A stretch of 64,000 nucleotides of DNA from Microbacterium sp. W4I4 (lineage in GTDB: Bacteria > Actinomycetota > Actinomycetes > Actinomycetales > Microbacteriaceae): NCBI RefSeq assembly GCF_030816235.1, contig NZ_JAUSXT010000001.1:2914001-2978000 (forward strand), in the 5' to 3' direction. The translations under genes and the position numbers were made by a program. Shown one piece after another: positions 9,024-17,711 of this stretch. The stretch's first letter is position 1; each line of letters begins with the position of its first letter. The notes under the pieces are model-generated. The model was not told where the DNA came from and did not search any database. It saw only the letters and a program-made list of their open reading frames with translations.

Positions 9024-9964
9024 CACAGCTCCTTCTTGCGGCGGGTCACGAGCGCCTGCGCGACCCCGACGATGATGATGAGGGCGAAGAAGACGTACGA
9101 GATCGCGGCCGAGTATCCGAACCGGTAGTTCACGAAGCCGGCTTCGTAGATGTACTGCACGATCGAGCGGGTGGTGTCGCTCGCGACTCCGCCGAGCATC
9201 TGGTACGCCTGGTCGAACAGCTTCAGCGAGGCGAGGATCTGCAGGATCAGGATCAGGACGGTGGCCGGTCCGAGCTGCGGCAGGGTGATCGACCAGAACT
9301 GGCGCCACGCGTTCGCGCCGTCGAGCGACGCGGCCTCGTACTGCTGGGACGGGATGTTCTGCATCGCGGCGAGGTACAGCAGGAAGTTGAAGCCCACCGT
9401 CCACCAGATGGTCGCGATCACGATCGACAGCATGTTCGTGTCGGGATTCTGCAGCCAGGCGAGCGGTTCCAGACCGAGCGCCTTGAGGATGTTGTTGGCC
9501 GCGCCGATCTGCGGGTTGAAGATCCACACCCAGATCTGCGAGATCACGGTGGAGGCGAGCAGGTACGGCATGAAGAACGACAGCCGCCACAGCCACTGGC
9601 CGGGCAGGCCCCGATCGACGAGAGCCGCCATGAGCAGGGCGACCGCCACCAGGGGCACAGTGGACAGCAGCGTGAACCACACCGTGTTCCACATGGACTG
9701 CCACATGATCGGGTCGCCGAGGGCCTCGGCATAGTTGGCGAATCCGACGAACCCGCCGCCCGCGCCTGTGAGGGACTGGTCGGTGAAGCTCAGGTAGATG
9801 CCGTGCACGATGGGCCAGGCGAGGAAGAGGGCGAACGCGAGCAGGAACGGGGCGAGGAACGCCCAGCTGACGAGCTGCTCGCGGCGCTGGAACCCGGCCG
9901 TGCGGAACGGTGTGCTGCTCTTGCGGCCGGTCGCGACCGCGCGGGTGCTGGCTGTGGTCGTCAT
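9023..9964 (-). CDS. Carbohydrate ABC transporter permease (MalF type)
   Basis: A 313-residue partner of the MalG-type permease. The ATG at 9964 gives an ATGA overlap with the stop of the binding-protein gene and is preferred over an in-frame GTG nine bases upstream. A Ser/Thr-rich cytoplasmic tail comes first, then FLAPFLLAFALFLAWPI as the first membrane span. Later comes the EAA loop (EAASLDGANAWRQFWSITLPQL). It would form the membrane channel with the downstream permease for the sugar bound by the lipoprotein upstream. Confidence 0.9.
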   Translation of the reverse strand: MTTTASTRAVATGRKSSTPFRTAGFQRREQLVSWAFLAPFLLAFALFLAWPIVHGIYLSFTDQSLTGAGGGFVGFANYAEALGDPIMWQSMWNTVWFTLLSTVPLVAVALLMAALVDRGLPGQWLWRLSFFMPYLLASTVISQIWVWIFNPQIGAANNILKALGLEPLAWLQNPDTNMLSIVIATIWWTVGFNFLLYLAAMQNIPSQQYEAASLDGANAWRQFWSITLPQLGPATVLILILQILASLKLFDQAYQMLGGVASDTTRSIVQYIYEAGFVNYRFGYSAAISYVFFALIIIVGVAQALVTRRKKEL

Positions 9965-11298
9965 GGCTTCCACGTCCCTTCGGGGTCGGCGGGGTTGGGT
10001 TGGGCGAGCAGGGAGTTCACGCGCCGCTCGAAGCGGTCGACGGCCGCTGCCGGGTCATCGCCGCTGAGCAGCACGCCCTGCACTGCTGCGCCGAACTCGC
10101 CCTGGAAGTTCGACCCCGACCCGGTGAACCAGGCCTCAGGGTCGTAGACGACGTGGTCAGCGGCCTCGGCGTAGTGCGCCTGGGGAATCAGATCTGCGTA
10201 CGCGGGGGAGGAGGTGACGGGCAGGTACGCGGGGATGTGCCCCGCTTCTGCCCAGCCGAACGAGCCCTTGAGCATGTCGGCGACGAACTGGTAGGTCAGG
10301 TCGCGTCGGCGCTCATCGGCGTTCGCCTGGTGCGGGAGCACGAAGGAGTGCGAGTCCGCGTAGACGGCCGGGGTGCCGTAGATCGTGGGGATCATGGTCG
10401 CGTCGAAGGGGATGCCGGCGTTCTGCATCGTGCGCAGTTCCCAGACGCCCGTCATCAGCATCCCGCTCTTGCCGGTGGCGAACTCGGCCACCGCGCTGCC
10501 GTAGTCGTTCTGCGCGGCGGCGATCTCGCCGTCCAGCAGCGACTGCATGAACGTCAGCGACTCGACGGCGGCATCCTTGTCGATGCCCATCTTCCCGCCG
10601 ACCGGCAGTTCGATCGCGAGTCCGTGCTGGGCGTACAGCCCGTAGAACAGGCGCCACATCTGCGCCCCGTCGCCGAGGTACCCGTACGACAGCGCATGGC
10701 CGTCGGATGCCCCGCCCACCGCGCGCAGCTGGTCGAGGAACTCCTCCGGAGAGGAGGCCGGAAGGAGTCGTCCGTCGGAGTCGAGCTGGCCCGCTGCATC
10801 GCAGATGTCGGTGTTGAACATGAGCACGAACGGATGCGCGTCCAGCGCGATGCTGAAGCGCTGCCCGCCGACGATGCCCTTCTTCCAGATGGGCTCGGGG
10901 AAGGTCGACTCGTCCACGCCGAGCTCGGCGAGCCGGTCGAGGTCCCAGCTGTCGAGCAGCCCGCCCGGCGCCCAGCCGGGCACGCGCGTGGCGTGCATGA
11001 TCGCGACGTCGGGGGCCCGTCCGCCGGCACCCGCCATCGCGAGCTTGGTGTAGTACGGGGTTCCCCAGGCGAGCACCGTCGGGCGGATGCGGTACGCGTC
11101 CTGCGCCTTGTTCACCGTGTCCAGCAGTGAGGACATGGTCACGCCGTCCCCGCCGGAGAGCAGGTGCCAGAACTGCAGGGTCTGGGTGGGCGAGCCGGGG
11201 CCGGAGCCGGGGGCGCAGCCTGCGAGCAGCGCCGCTCCTGCGGCCGCGGAGGCGGCGGCGAGGAACTGCCGTCGAGACAGATCGAGCGGGGGTGTCAT
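9961..11298 (-). CDS. Sugar ABC transporter substrate-binding lipoprotein
   Basis: A 445-residue extracellular binding protein, first gene of the importer operon. The ATG at 11298 is placed 6 nt after AAGGAG; a TTG just upstream is less likely. The N-terminus has a twin-arginine motif (SRRQFL), a hydrophobic Ala-rich core and the lipobox LLAGC, so export may be by Tat with lipid anchoring. The mature part begins with LQFWHLLSGGDG, typical of family 1 solute-binding proteins. Operon linkage to a GH51 arabinofuranosidase suggests arabinose-containing oligosaccharides as ligand. That is an inference. Confidence 0.88.
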   Translation of the reverse strand: MTPPLDLSRRQFLAAASAAAGAALLAGCAPGSGPGSPTQTLQFWHLLSGGDGVTMSSLLDTVNKAQDAYRIRPTVLAWGTPYYTKLAMAGAGGRAPDVAIMHATRVPGWAPGGLLDSWDLDRLAELGVDESTFPEPIWKKGIVGGQRFSIALDAHPFVLMFNTDICDAAGQLDSDGRLLPASSPEEFLDQLRAVGGASDGHALSYGYLGDGAQMWRLFYGLYAQHGLAIELPVGGKMGIDKDAAVESLTFMQSLLDGEIAAAQNDYGSAVAEFATGKSGMLMTGVWELRTMQNAGIPFDATMIPTIYGTPAVYADSHSFVLPHQANADERRRDLTYQFVADMLKGSFGWAEAGHIPAYLPVTSSPAYADLIPQAHYAEAADHVVYDPEAWFTGSGSNFQGEFGAAVQGVLLSGDDPAAAVDRFERRVNSLLAQPNPADPEGTWKP

Positions 11299-11312
11299 CA
11301 ATCACTCCTTCA

Positions 11313-11353
11313 TCACATCGTCGTGAACGGATCCATCATTACATCGTGGTAAT
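11313..11353. promoter_or_regulatory. LacI-type operator(s) upstream of the importer-GH51 operon
   Basis: ATTACATCGTGGTAAT (11338-11353) has perfect ATTAC/GTAAT arms around a central CG. A weaker site, TCACATCGTCGTGA (11313-11326), lies between it and the binding-protein start. The core resembles TACATCGATGTA in front of the neighbouring LacI gene, so this regulator probably represses the operon. Confidence 0.6.
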
Positions 11354-11385
11354 GGGATTGCAAGAGGCGAAACGCACGCCTGTCG

Positions 11386-12432
11386 TCAGGGGCGGTGGCC
11401 GGCGGGCGCGCCCGACGTGCTGACGCGCTCCTGCAGCGAGTGCGGGAGCACGATGCTCCGCGGCGGCATGGCCCGATCGTCCATGCGGGAGATCAGCAGC
11501 GACAGGGCGGCATCCGCGAGAGCATCCCGATCGAACGCGATGGTGGTCAGCGACGGTGCGGAGAACGCCGAGAGCTCGACATCGTCGAATCCGGTCAGCA
11601 GCACGTCCTCTGGCACGCGGATGCCGGCGGCCGAGAGCGCGTGCAGCGAGCCGAAGGCGAGGGAATCGGTGAACGCGATCACGGCATCGAAGTCGACGCG
11701 TCGATCCAGCAGCTCGCGCACGGCATCCGCGCCCGAGACGACCGACCAGGGCAGTCGGTTCACCTCCAGCGCGGGATCCCGCGCGATGCCGGCTTCGCGC
11801 AGCGCGTCGTGCACACCCTCCAGACGCAGGCGGCTGGTCGCCGTCGCGAGGTCCTGGTCGTCATCGCCGCCGACCATCGCGATCCGGCGCGCTCCGCGCG
11901 AGAGCAGGTGTCGGGTGACATCGGCCGCGGCGCGGCGGCTGTCGATGCGCACGTGATCGGCGCGGTGCTGCTCCACCTCGCCGATGACCACCAGCGGAGG
12001 AAGCTGATCGGCGAAGCGGACGATGCTGTCCTCGAGGCGGACCGGGTTCAGGATGAGCCCGTCGACCAGCCGCGTGCGGGCGCGGGAGAGCAGCTCGCTC
12101 TCCCGCTCGGGGGCCAGCGCCGTCTCCTCGATCTGCACCGCGAGACCGCGCTGATGCGCCGCCGCCACGATGCTGTGCACAAGCTCCGCCGAGTACGCGG
12201 TGGCCAGATCCGGCAGGGCGACTGCGATGGTTCCCGAGCGTCCGGTGCGCATGCCGCGCGCACTGAGGTTCGGCACGAAGTCGAGCTTCTGCATCGCCTG
12301 CTCGACCCTGGCGCGGGTCTCGTCGCTGACCCAGAAGGTGCCGGTGACCACGTTCGAGACGGTCTTGGGCGACACTCCGGCGAGAGCTGCGACATCCTTC
12401 ATCGTCGCGCGGCGAGGAGGTGTCGCTGTCAT
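11386..12432 (-). CDS. LacI-family regulator of the importer-GH51 operon
   Basis: The start at 12432 (MTATPPRRATMKD) follows TATGCT (12440-12445, minus strand) by 7 nt, a leaderless arrangement; an in-frame ATG at 12444 is less likely. The HTH is MKDVAALAGVSPKTVSNVV. A sensor domain follows, with LLTGFDDVELSAFSAPSLTTI near the end. It lies directly upstream of the binding-protein operon on the same strand. TACATCGATGTA lies in its own promoter region and a related site lies in front of the operon, which supports local autoregulated control by an arabinose-type inducer. Confidence 0.88.
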   Translation of the reverse strand: MTATPPRRATMKDVAALAGVSPKTVSNVVTGTFWVSDETRARVEQAMQKLDFVPNLSARGMRTGRSGTIAVALPDLATAYSAELVHSIVAAAHQRGLAVQIEETALAPERESELLSRARTRLVDGLILNPVRLEDSIVRFADQLPPLVVIGEVEQHRADHVRIDSRRAAADVTRHLLSRGARRIAMVGGDDDQDLATATSRLRLEGVHDALREAGIARDPALEVNRLPWSVVSGADAVRELLDRRVDFDAVIAFTDSLAFGSLHALSAAGIRVPEDVLLTGFDDVELSAFSAPSLTTIAFDRDALADAALSLLISRMDDRAMPPRSIVLPHSLQERVSTSGAPAGHRP

Positions 12433-12460
12433 GCGGGCCAGCATAGCCGGACGTCATCCA

Positions 12461-12472
12461 TACATCGATGTA
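12461..12472. promoter_or_regulatory. Operator TACATCGATGTA in a divergent promoter
   Basis: A perfect 12-bp palindrome with CG centre between the LacI gene (minus) and the alditol oxidase gene (plus). It lies about 30 bp upstream of both start codons and could control both directions. It shares its core with the site at 11338-11353. Confidence 0.6.
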
Positions 12473-12496
12473 ATGCGAAGGTGGCATCATGGCCGA

Positions 12497-13756
12497 ATGG
12501 GCATCGAGCGCAACTGGGCAGGCAACCTCGCATACCGGGCATCGACGGTGGTGCATCCGCGATCCGTCGATGAGGTGCGCGCGGTGCTCGCCGCAGGCGG
12601 ATCGGTTCGCACGCTCGGCACGAGGCACTGCTTCAACGACATCGCCGACACCGCGGGCACGCACATCGTGCTGGATCGGATGCCGATCGTCATCGAGGTC
12701 AGTGAGCAGCGGGACGCCGTCCGCGTCAGCAGCGCGCTGCGATACGGCGACATCGCCCCGGTCCTCGAGGCGCAGGGCCTCGCACTGGCGAACCTGGCCT
12801 CGCTGCCGCACATCTCCGTCGCCGGCGCCGTCTCGACCGGGACGCACGGGTCCGGCGACGCGATCGGCACCCTCTCATCCGCCGTGCGCGGTCTCACCCT
12901 GCTCACCGCATCCGGGGAGATCCGGCAGCTGAGTCGAGGGGATGCCGACTTCGCCGGCGCCGTCGTCGGGCTCGGCGCGCTCGGCATCGTGCTCGACGTG
13001 ACTCTCGACGTCGAGCCCAGCTATGCCGTCGCGCAGCACGTCTACGAGCACCCCGGCTGGGACGCGATCCTCGCCGACCTCGACGCGGTCACCGGCGCCG
13101 GAACCAGCGTCAGCATCTTCTCCACCTGGCAGCGCACGGATGCCGCCGACCAGCTCTGGATCAAGCAGCGCCAGCCCGAGGATCGCGCCGCCGAGCGCGC
13201 CGCCCTGGCCACCGCACTGGGTGCCGTGCCCGCCGACGGCAAGCGGCATCCGATCCTCGGCGTGGCCCCCGAAGCCTGCACCGAGCAGGGCGGCGTACCC
13301 GGCGAATGGTTCCAGCGCCTGCCGCACTTCCGGCTGGAGTTCACGCCGTCGGCCGGCGCGGAGATCCAGAGCGAGTACCTCGTGCCGCGCTCCGACGCCG
13401 TCGCCGCGATCGAGGCCGTCCGCTCGCTGGCCGATCGCATCGCGCCGGTGCTGCTGGTCAACGAGATCCGCACCATGCGCGCGGACGACCTGTGGCTGAG
13501 CATGGCGGGCGGGCAGGATGCCGTTGCGCTGCACTTCACGTGGAAGCCCGACGAGCAGGCGGTGCGCGCGCTGCTGCCCGATCTGGAGGCGGCGCTGCCG
13601 GCATCCGCCCGCCCGCACTGGGGCAAGGTCTTCACGCTCGACGGTGCCGAGGTGCGCGCCCGGTACCCGCGCTGGGATGACTTCGCGGCATTGCGCGCGC
13701 AGTACGACCCCGAGCGCCGGTTCGTCAACGAGTACCTGGAGCGGCTCGGGCTCTGA
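12497..13756 (+). CDS. FAD-dependent alditol (xylitol) oxidase
   Basis: A 419-residue protein of the VAO/aldonolactone oxidase family, close to the 418 residues of Streptomyces AldO. These enzymes oxidise the terminal hydroxyl of xylitol, sorbitol or similar polyols to the aldose with release of hydrogen peroxide. The FAD domain shows VRTLGTRHCFND, where His44 matches the His that binds FAD covalently in AldO. It also shows SLPHISVAGAVSTGTHGSG near 97-115. The C-terminus HWGKVF...RFVNEYLERLGL is family-typical. The ATG at 12497 begins MGIERNWAGN. It is divergent from the LacI gene and probably in its regulon, making xylose from xylitol for xylA/xylB. Confidence 0.85.
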   Translation: MGIERNWAGNLAYRASTVVHPRSVDEVRAVLAAGGSVRTLGTRHCFNDIADTAGTHIVLDRMPIVIEVSEQRDAVRVSSALRYGDIAPVLEAQGLALANLASLPHISVAGAVSTGTHGSGDAIGTLSSAVRGLTLLTASGEIRQLSRGDADFAGAVVGLGALGIVLDVTLDVEPSYAVAQHVYEHPGWDAILADLDAVTGAGTSVSIFSTWQRTDAADQLWIKQRQPEDRAAERAALATALGAVPADGKRHPILGVAPEACTEQGGVPGEWFQRLPHFRLEFTPSAGAEIQSEYLVPRSDAVAAIEAVRSLADRIAPVLLVNEIRTMRADDLWLSMAGGQDAVALHFTWKPDEQAVRALLPDLEAALPASARPHWGKVFTLDGAEVRARYPRWDDFAALRAQYDPERRFVNEYLERLGL

Positions 13757-13822
13757 CCGAAGGGTCTCGACGCGCCTCGCCGCCCGTGCGATCGGCGCCG
13801 GTCCGCATTGCCGCACCCGCGC

Positions 13823-13836
13823 GGTTCCCGGTAACA
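13823..13836. promoter_or_regulatory. Operator GGTTCCCGGTAACA upstream of LacI/ABC operon
   Basis: An imperfect palindrome about 30 bp before the LacI start. It shares CCCGGTAACA with two sites in front of the downstream binding-protein gene (16446-16459 and 16515-16528). This suggests autoregulation by the adjacent LacI protein. Confidence 0.6.
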
Positions 13837-13866
13837 TGACGCGACGCGAGACCGACGGAGGTGCAT

Positions 13867-14886
13867 GTGGCGAACGTCGGATCCGACAAGCCCAACATCC
13901 GTCAGGTCGCCTCGATCGCGGGCGTCTCGCATATGACGGTGTCGCGGGTGCTGAACGATCACCCGAACATCAAGCCCGAGACCCGCCGGCGCGTGCTGGA
14001 GGCCATCGAGGAGCTCGACTACAAGCCCAACCTGGTCGCCAGGGCGCTGGCCACTCAGCGCAGTCAGCGCATCGGCGTGATCGTGGAGAGCGCGGTGGCC
14101 TTCGGGCCCACCAGCATCCTGCGTGCGGTGGAGCTCGCGGCACGTGCGGCCGGCTACTCGGTCACCCCGATCGCCCTGCACGACGGCGATGCGCTCACGC
14201 CGCACGACGCGGTCGACAGCCTGATCACACAGGGAGTGGACGCGATCTGCGTGGTCGCACCGCGTTCGTCGTCGATCGCCGCGCTGCGCAGGGTCTCCAT
14301 GAGCGTGCCGCTGCTGGTCGTCAAGGCCGACGCCGACCCGACCTTCCTGACCGTGTCGATCGATCAGCATCAGGGCACGACCCTGCTCGTCGACCATCTC
14401 GTCGCCCTCGGGCATCGGGACATCCTGCACGTGTCGGGTCCGTTGGACTGGCTGGACGCCCGCGCCCGCGAGCGCGCCTTCCACACCAGGGCGCGTTCCT
14501 GGGGCATCCGCGAGCGCCCGATCGTGGTGGGCGACTGGTCCGCCGACTTCGCCTACGACTTCGCCAAGGGCTTGAACCGCCTGCCGGACTACACCGCGAT
14601 CTTCGCGGCCAACGACGACACGGCGATCGGTCTGATCCACGGGCTGCACGAACGGGGCTTCGACGTGCCGGGCGACATCAGCGTCGCCGGCTTCGATGAC
14701 GTGCCGCTGGCCCGGCACTTCCTGCCGCCGCTGACGACGGTGCGGCAGGATTTCCGCGCGCTCGGGGGTGCGGTGGTGGAGATGCTGCGTGCGGCGATCG
14801 AGCGTCGCGAGATCCCGCAGCTCACCCGGATCCCCACAGAGATCGTCGTGCGCGAGTCGACAGCCGCTCCCCGGGAGCGGCGCTGA
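13867..14886 (+). CDS. LacI-family regulator of the YtfQ-type importer
   Basis: The GTG at 13867 is placed 6 nt after GGAGGT; an earlier in-frame GTG at 13861 overlaps that box. The N-terminal HTH is IRQVASIAGVSHMTVSRVLNDH. The sensor domain carries SVAGFDDVPLARHFLPPLTTVRQDF at its end, typical of LacI repressors. Its stop overlaps the ATG of the ABC ATPase by one base, so regulator and transporter are co-transcribed. Three matching CCCGGTAACA sites, one in front of itself and two in front of the binding protein, are the likely operators. Confidence 0.88.
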   Translation: MANVGSDKPNIRQVASIAGVSHMTVSRVLNDHPNIKPETRRRVLEAIEELDYKPNLVARALATQRSQRIGVIVESAVAFGPTSILRAVELAARAAGYSVTPIALHDGDALTPHDAVDSLITQGVDAICVVAPRSSSIAALRRVSMSVPLLVVKADADPTFLTVSIDQHQGTTLLVDHLVALGHRDILHVSGPLDWLDARARERAFHTRARSWGIRERPIVVGDWSADFAYDFAKGLNRLPDYTAIFAANDDTAIGLIHGLHERGFDVPGDISVAGFDDVPLARHFLPPLTTVRQDFRALGGAVVEMLRAAIERREIPQLTRIPTEIVVRESTAAPRERR

Positions 14887-16427
14887 TGGACACCCCGCAG
14901 GCGTCGCCACTGGTCGAACTCGAGGGCATCGTCGTCGAGTTCCCCGGCGTCCGCGCCCTCGACGGCGTGGACTTCCGGCTGTTCCCCGGGGAGGTGCACG
15001 CGTTGATGGGCGAGAACGGCGCGGGGAAGTCGACGTTGATCGGCGTACTCACCGGCACCTGCCGCCCCTCTGCCGGCACGGTGATCGTCGGCGGCGAGGA
15101 GCGCAGCTTCTCCGGTGTGGCTGAGAGTCGCGCGGCCGGCATCGCGACCGTGTTCCAGGAGGCGCAGCTGAGCCCCAACCTCAGCGTCGGCGAGAATGTC
15201 ATGCTCGGCCGGGAGCGTCGCGGCCGGTTCGGGATCGACTGGCGTCGCACTCGGGCGGATGCCGCCGAGGCGCTGCGCCGCCTCGGGCTGGACGACCTGG
15301 ATCCGCGCACGCACCTGTCGATGCTCTCGCCCGCGCAGAAGCAGCTGGTCGCGCTGGCGCGCTCGGTGGTCGACGACCCGCGGGTGCTGGTCCTCGACGA
15401 ACCGACCTCGAGCCTGGATCAGGCCGAGGTCGCCACCCTCATGCGGGTGATCCGCGGCCTGCGCGACCGCGGCGTCGCGATCCTGTTCATCTCGCACTTC
15501 CTGGAGCAGGCGTTCACGATCAGCGACCGGATGACCGTGCTGCGCGGCGGCCGCAAGGTCGCCGAGACCGCCACCCGCGACCTGGAGCGCGCCGATCTGA
15601 TCTCGCAGATGCTCGGCAAGGACATCGAGAGCCTGCGCGCCCTCGGCTCCGAGCGCAAGGCGCACCACTACTCCGCGGACGGAGAGCCGGCCTTCCGCGC
15701 CGAGCGCCTCAGCCGCCGCGGCGAGCTCGCGCCCACCGACATCGAGGTGCACCGTGGCGAGATCGTCGGCTTCGCGGGGCTGCGCGGTTCGGGGCGCACC
15801 GAGCTGGCCTCGCTGATGGGCGGCGACACCCGCTCCGACGGCGGTGCGCTGTGGATCGACGGCGATCGGGTGTCGCTGCGCTCGCCCTCGGCGGCGCTGC
15901 GCCGTCGCATCACGATGACCAGCGAGAACCGCCGCCTGGACGGCATCATCCCCGAGCTCACCGCCCGCGAGAACATCGTGCTGTCGCTGCAGGCGCTGCG
16001 CGGTTGGACCCGTCCGATCTCGCAGGCCGAGCAGGCGGCCCTCATCGACACCTATGTGGATGCGCTCCACCTGGATCCGAGTGATCTCACCCGTCCGGTG
16101 GAGCAGCTCTCCGGGGGCACGCAGCAGAAGGTGCTGCTGGCCCGAGCACTCGCGGTGCGCCCGCACGTGCTGATCCTGGACGAGCCCACCAAGGGCATCG
16201 ACATCGCCGCCAAGCTCGACATCCAGCGCCGCATCAGCCAGCTCGCCGGCGACGGGGTGGCGGTGGTGTTCATCTCGTCCGAGCTGGAAGAGGTCGTGCG
16301 CCTGAGCGACCGCATCGTCGTGCTGAAGGACCGCGAGAAGATCGGCGAGCTCAGCAACGGCCCCGGCGTCACGGTCGACACCGTCGTGGAGATGATCGCC
16401 GCCGAGCTGCACTCGGATGCCGGGTGA
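14886..16427 (+). CDS. Sugar ABC transporter ATP-binding protein (RbsA/YtfR type), intact copy
   Basis: A 513-residue protein with two fused nucleotide-binding domains, the CUT2 layout. Domain 1 (about 8-245) has Walker A GENGAGKST, signature-like LSPAQKQLVALARSV and Walker B VLVLDEPTSSLD. Domain 2 has the degenerate Walker A GLRGSGRTE, signature LSGGTQQKVLLARAL and LILDEPTKGIDIA. It is a paralogue of the ATPase at 17712-19356: in one 41-residue N-terminal stretch I count 36 identities. Having two ATPases around one binding protein is unusual. Since the other copy is frameshifted as sequenced, this one may energise the importer. Confidence 0.9.
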   Translation: MDTPQASPLVELEGIVVEFPGVRALDGVDFRLFPGEVHALMGENGAGKSTLIGVLTGTCRPSAGTVIVGGEERSFSGVAESRAAGIATVFQEAQLSPNLSVGENVMLGRERRGRFGIDWRRTRADAAEALRRLGLDDLDPRTHLSMLSPAQKQLVALARSVVDDPRVLVLDEPTSSLDQAEVATLMRVIRGLRDRGVAILFISHFLEQAFTISDRMTVLRGGRKVAETATRDLERADLISQMLGKDIESLRALGSERKAHHYSADGEPAFRAERLSRRGELAPTDIEVHRGEIVGFAGLRGSGRTELASLMGGDTRSDGGALWIDGDRVSLRSPSAALRRRITMTSENRRLDGIIPELTARENIVLSLQALRGWTRPISQAEQAALIDTYVDALHLDPSDLTRPVEQLSGGTQQKVLLARALAVRPHVLILDEPTKGIDIAAKLDIQRRISQLAGDGVAVVFISSELEEVVRLSDRIVVLKDREKIGELSNGPGVTVDTVVEMIAAELHSDAG

Positions 16428-16445
16428 GCACGCCTGTTCCACGTT

Positions 16446-16528
16446 TGTGCCCGGTAACAACGGTTGGGTAACGGAAACGGTGGTCGTTGAGGCTTTGCCT
16501 TGTGTTTCGGAAATTGTTCCCGGTAACA
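16446..16528. promoter_or_regulatory. Two CCCGGTAACA operators upstream of the binding-protein gene
   Basis: TGTGCCCGGTAACA (16446-16459) and TGTTCCCGGTAACA (16515-16528) lie 69 bp apart. The second is a near-perfect palindrome. A weak promoter, TTGAGG (16487-16492) with GAAATT (16510-16515), would lie between them and be blocked by the downstream site. The 200-bp gap holds nothing else that I recognise. Confidence 0.6.
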
Positions 16529-16626
16529 TCAGCGGCAGGACACACCCTGTGACACCTGCGATCGAAACGCATGGACCGCGTGAGATCCACCCCGGGCAGC
16601 GCCCCGGTCTCTCAAGGAGGAGAACA

Positions 16627-17631
16627 ATGTCTGCAAAGAAGCACATCCGCTCGGTTCTCGGCTTCGCAGCCGTCGGCGCACTCGCACTCGGCCTGGCCGC
16701 GTGCTCGAGCGCCGACACCGGCGACAAGGGCGGGGATGCCGGCAAGGCCGGCGACCTGATCAATGTCGGCTTCGTCGCGGTCGGCCCGGAGGGCGGCTGG
16801 CGTCAGGCCAACGAGCAGAACATCAAGGACACGTTCACCGAGGACGCCGGCTACAAGCTGAGCTACGCACCCGCGGCGAATCTCGACCAGAAGTCCCAGA
16901 TCGACAGCTTCACCGCATTCGTCGACCAGGAGGTCGACGTGATCCTGCTGTCGGCCACCGAGGCCACCGGCTGGGAGGACTCGCTCAAGCTCGCCCAGGA
17001 AGCCGAGATCCCGGTGATCCTGCTGGACCGCGGCATCGAGCCGAACGACACCAGCCTGTACGTCACCCGCATCGCGCCCGACAACGTCGAGGTCGCGAAG
17101 GAGGTCGGCGCGTGGGCGGCGACCACCTTCCCGGAGGGCGGAAACTACGTCGTGCTCGAAGGTCCGGCCGGTGTCGGCGTGGTCAACGAGCGCAACAAGG
17201 GCTTCGAGGAGGGCCTCGGCGACTCGAAGCTGACCAAGGCCGACGCGCAGACCGCGAACTGGTCGACGGAAGAGGGCAAGAGCGTCCTGGAGACCATGCT
17301 CAAGGCGAACGACAACGACATCCAGTTCGTCTTCGCGCAGAACGACGAGATGGGTCTCGGAGCCGCGCAGGCTGCTGAGGAAGCCGGCCTGAAGGTCGGC
17401 ACCGACATCAAGATCGCCACGATCGACGGCACCAAGAACGCCATCCAGGCGCTCGCCGACGGCAAGCTCAGCTACGTGCACGAGTACAACCCGCTGTTCG
17501 GCGAGACCGCCCTCGACGTCGTGAAGAAGGCGCTCGACGGCGACAAGGTCGACTCGTACATCATCGTCCCGAGCCTGGCCTTCGACTCGGCCGACGCAGC
17601 CAAGACAGCTCTGCCGGAACGCAAGTACTGA
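16627..17631 (+). CDS. YtfQ-like sugar ABC transporter substrate-binding lipoprotein
   Basis: A 334-residue lipoprotein. The ATG at 16627 follows AAGGAGGAG. The signal peptide ends in the lipobox LAAC. The mature protein begins with INVGFVAVGPEGGWRQANEQNIKD, the pattern of YtfQ, the galactofuranose-binding protein of E. coli. Further type 1 periplasmic-binding motifs are QIDSFTAFVDQEVDVILLSATEATGW and FVFAQNDEMGLGA. Ligands of this subfamily include galactofuranose and arabinofuranose; the pentose context favours the latter, but this is an inference. The gene order binding protein, ATPase, permease, permease matches ytfQRT-yjfF. Confidence 0.88.
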   Translation: MSAKKHIRSVLGFAAVGALALGLAACSSADTGDKGGDAGKAGDLINVGFVAVGPEGGWRQANEQNIKDTFTEDAGYKLSYAPAANLDQKSQIDSFTAFVDQEVDVILLSATEATGWEDSLKLAQEAEIPVILLDRGIEPNDTSLYVTRIAPDNVEVAKEVGAWAATTFPEGGNYVVLEGPAGVGVVNERNKGFEEGLGDSKLTKADAQTANWSTEEGKSVLETMLKANDNDIQFVFAQNDEMGLGAAQAAEEAGLKVGTDIKIATIDGTKNAIQALADGKLSYVHEYNPLFGETALDVVKKALDGDKVDSYIIVPSLAFDSADAAKTALPERKY

Positions 17632-17637
17632 TCGACT

Positions 17638-17666
17638 GCCGGGCGGCGCTCATCGCGCCGCCCGGC
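17638..17666. other. Hairpin after binding-protein gene
   Basis: Perfect 12-bp GC stem GCCGGGCGGCGC / GCGCCGCCCGGC with a 5-nt loop, 6 nt after the binding-protein stop. In sugar importer operons such hairpins protect the binding-protein mRNA and lower expression of downstream genes. Confidence 0.7.
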
Positions 17667-17711
17667 GTCCACCCGCGACATATTCCGACAGGCCAGGCGA
17701 GAGAGACGGCG

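Noticed and set aside
14589..16763. 724-codon open frame on the minus strand
   Set aside because: Antisense to LacI and the ABC ATPase; no recognisable family, and the sense strand is fully explained.
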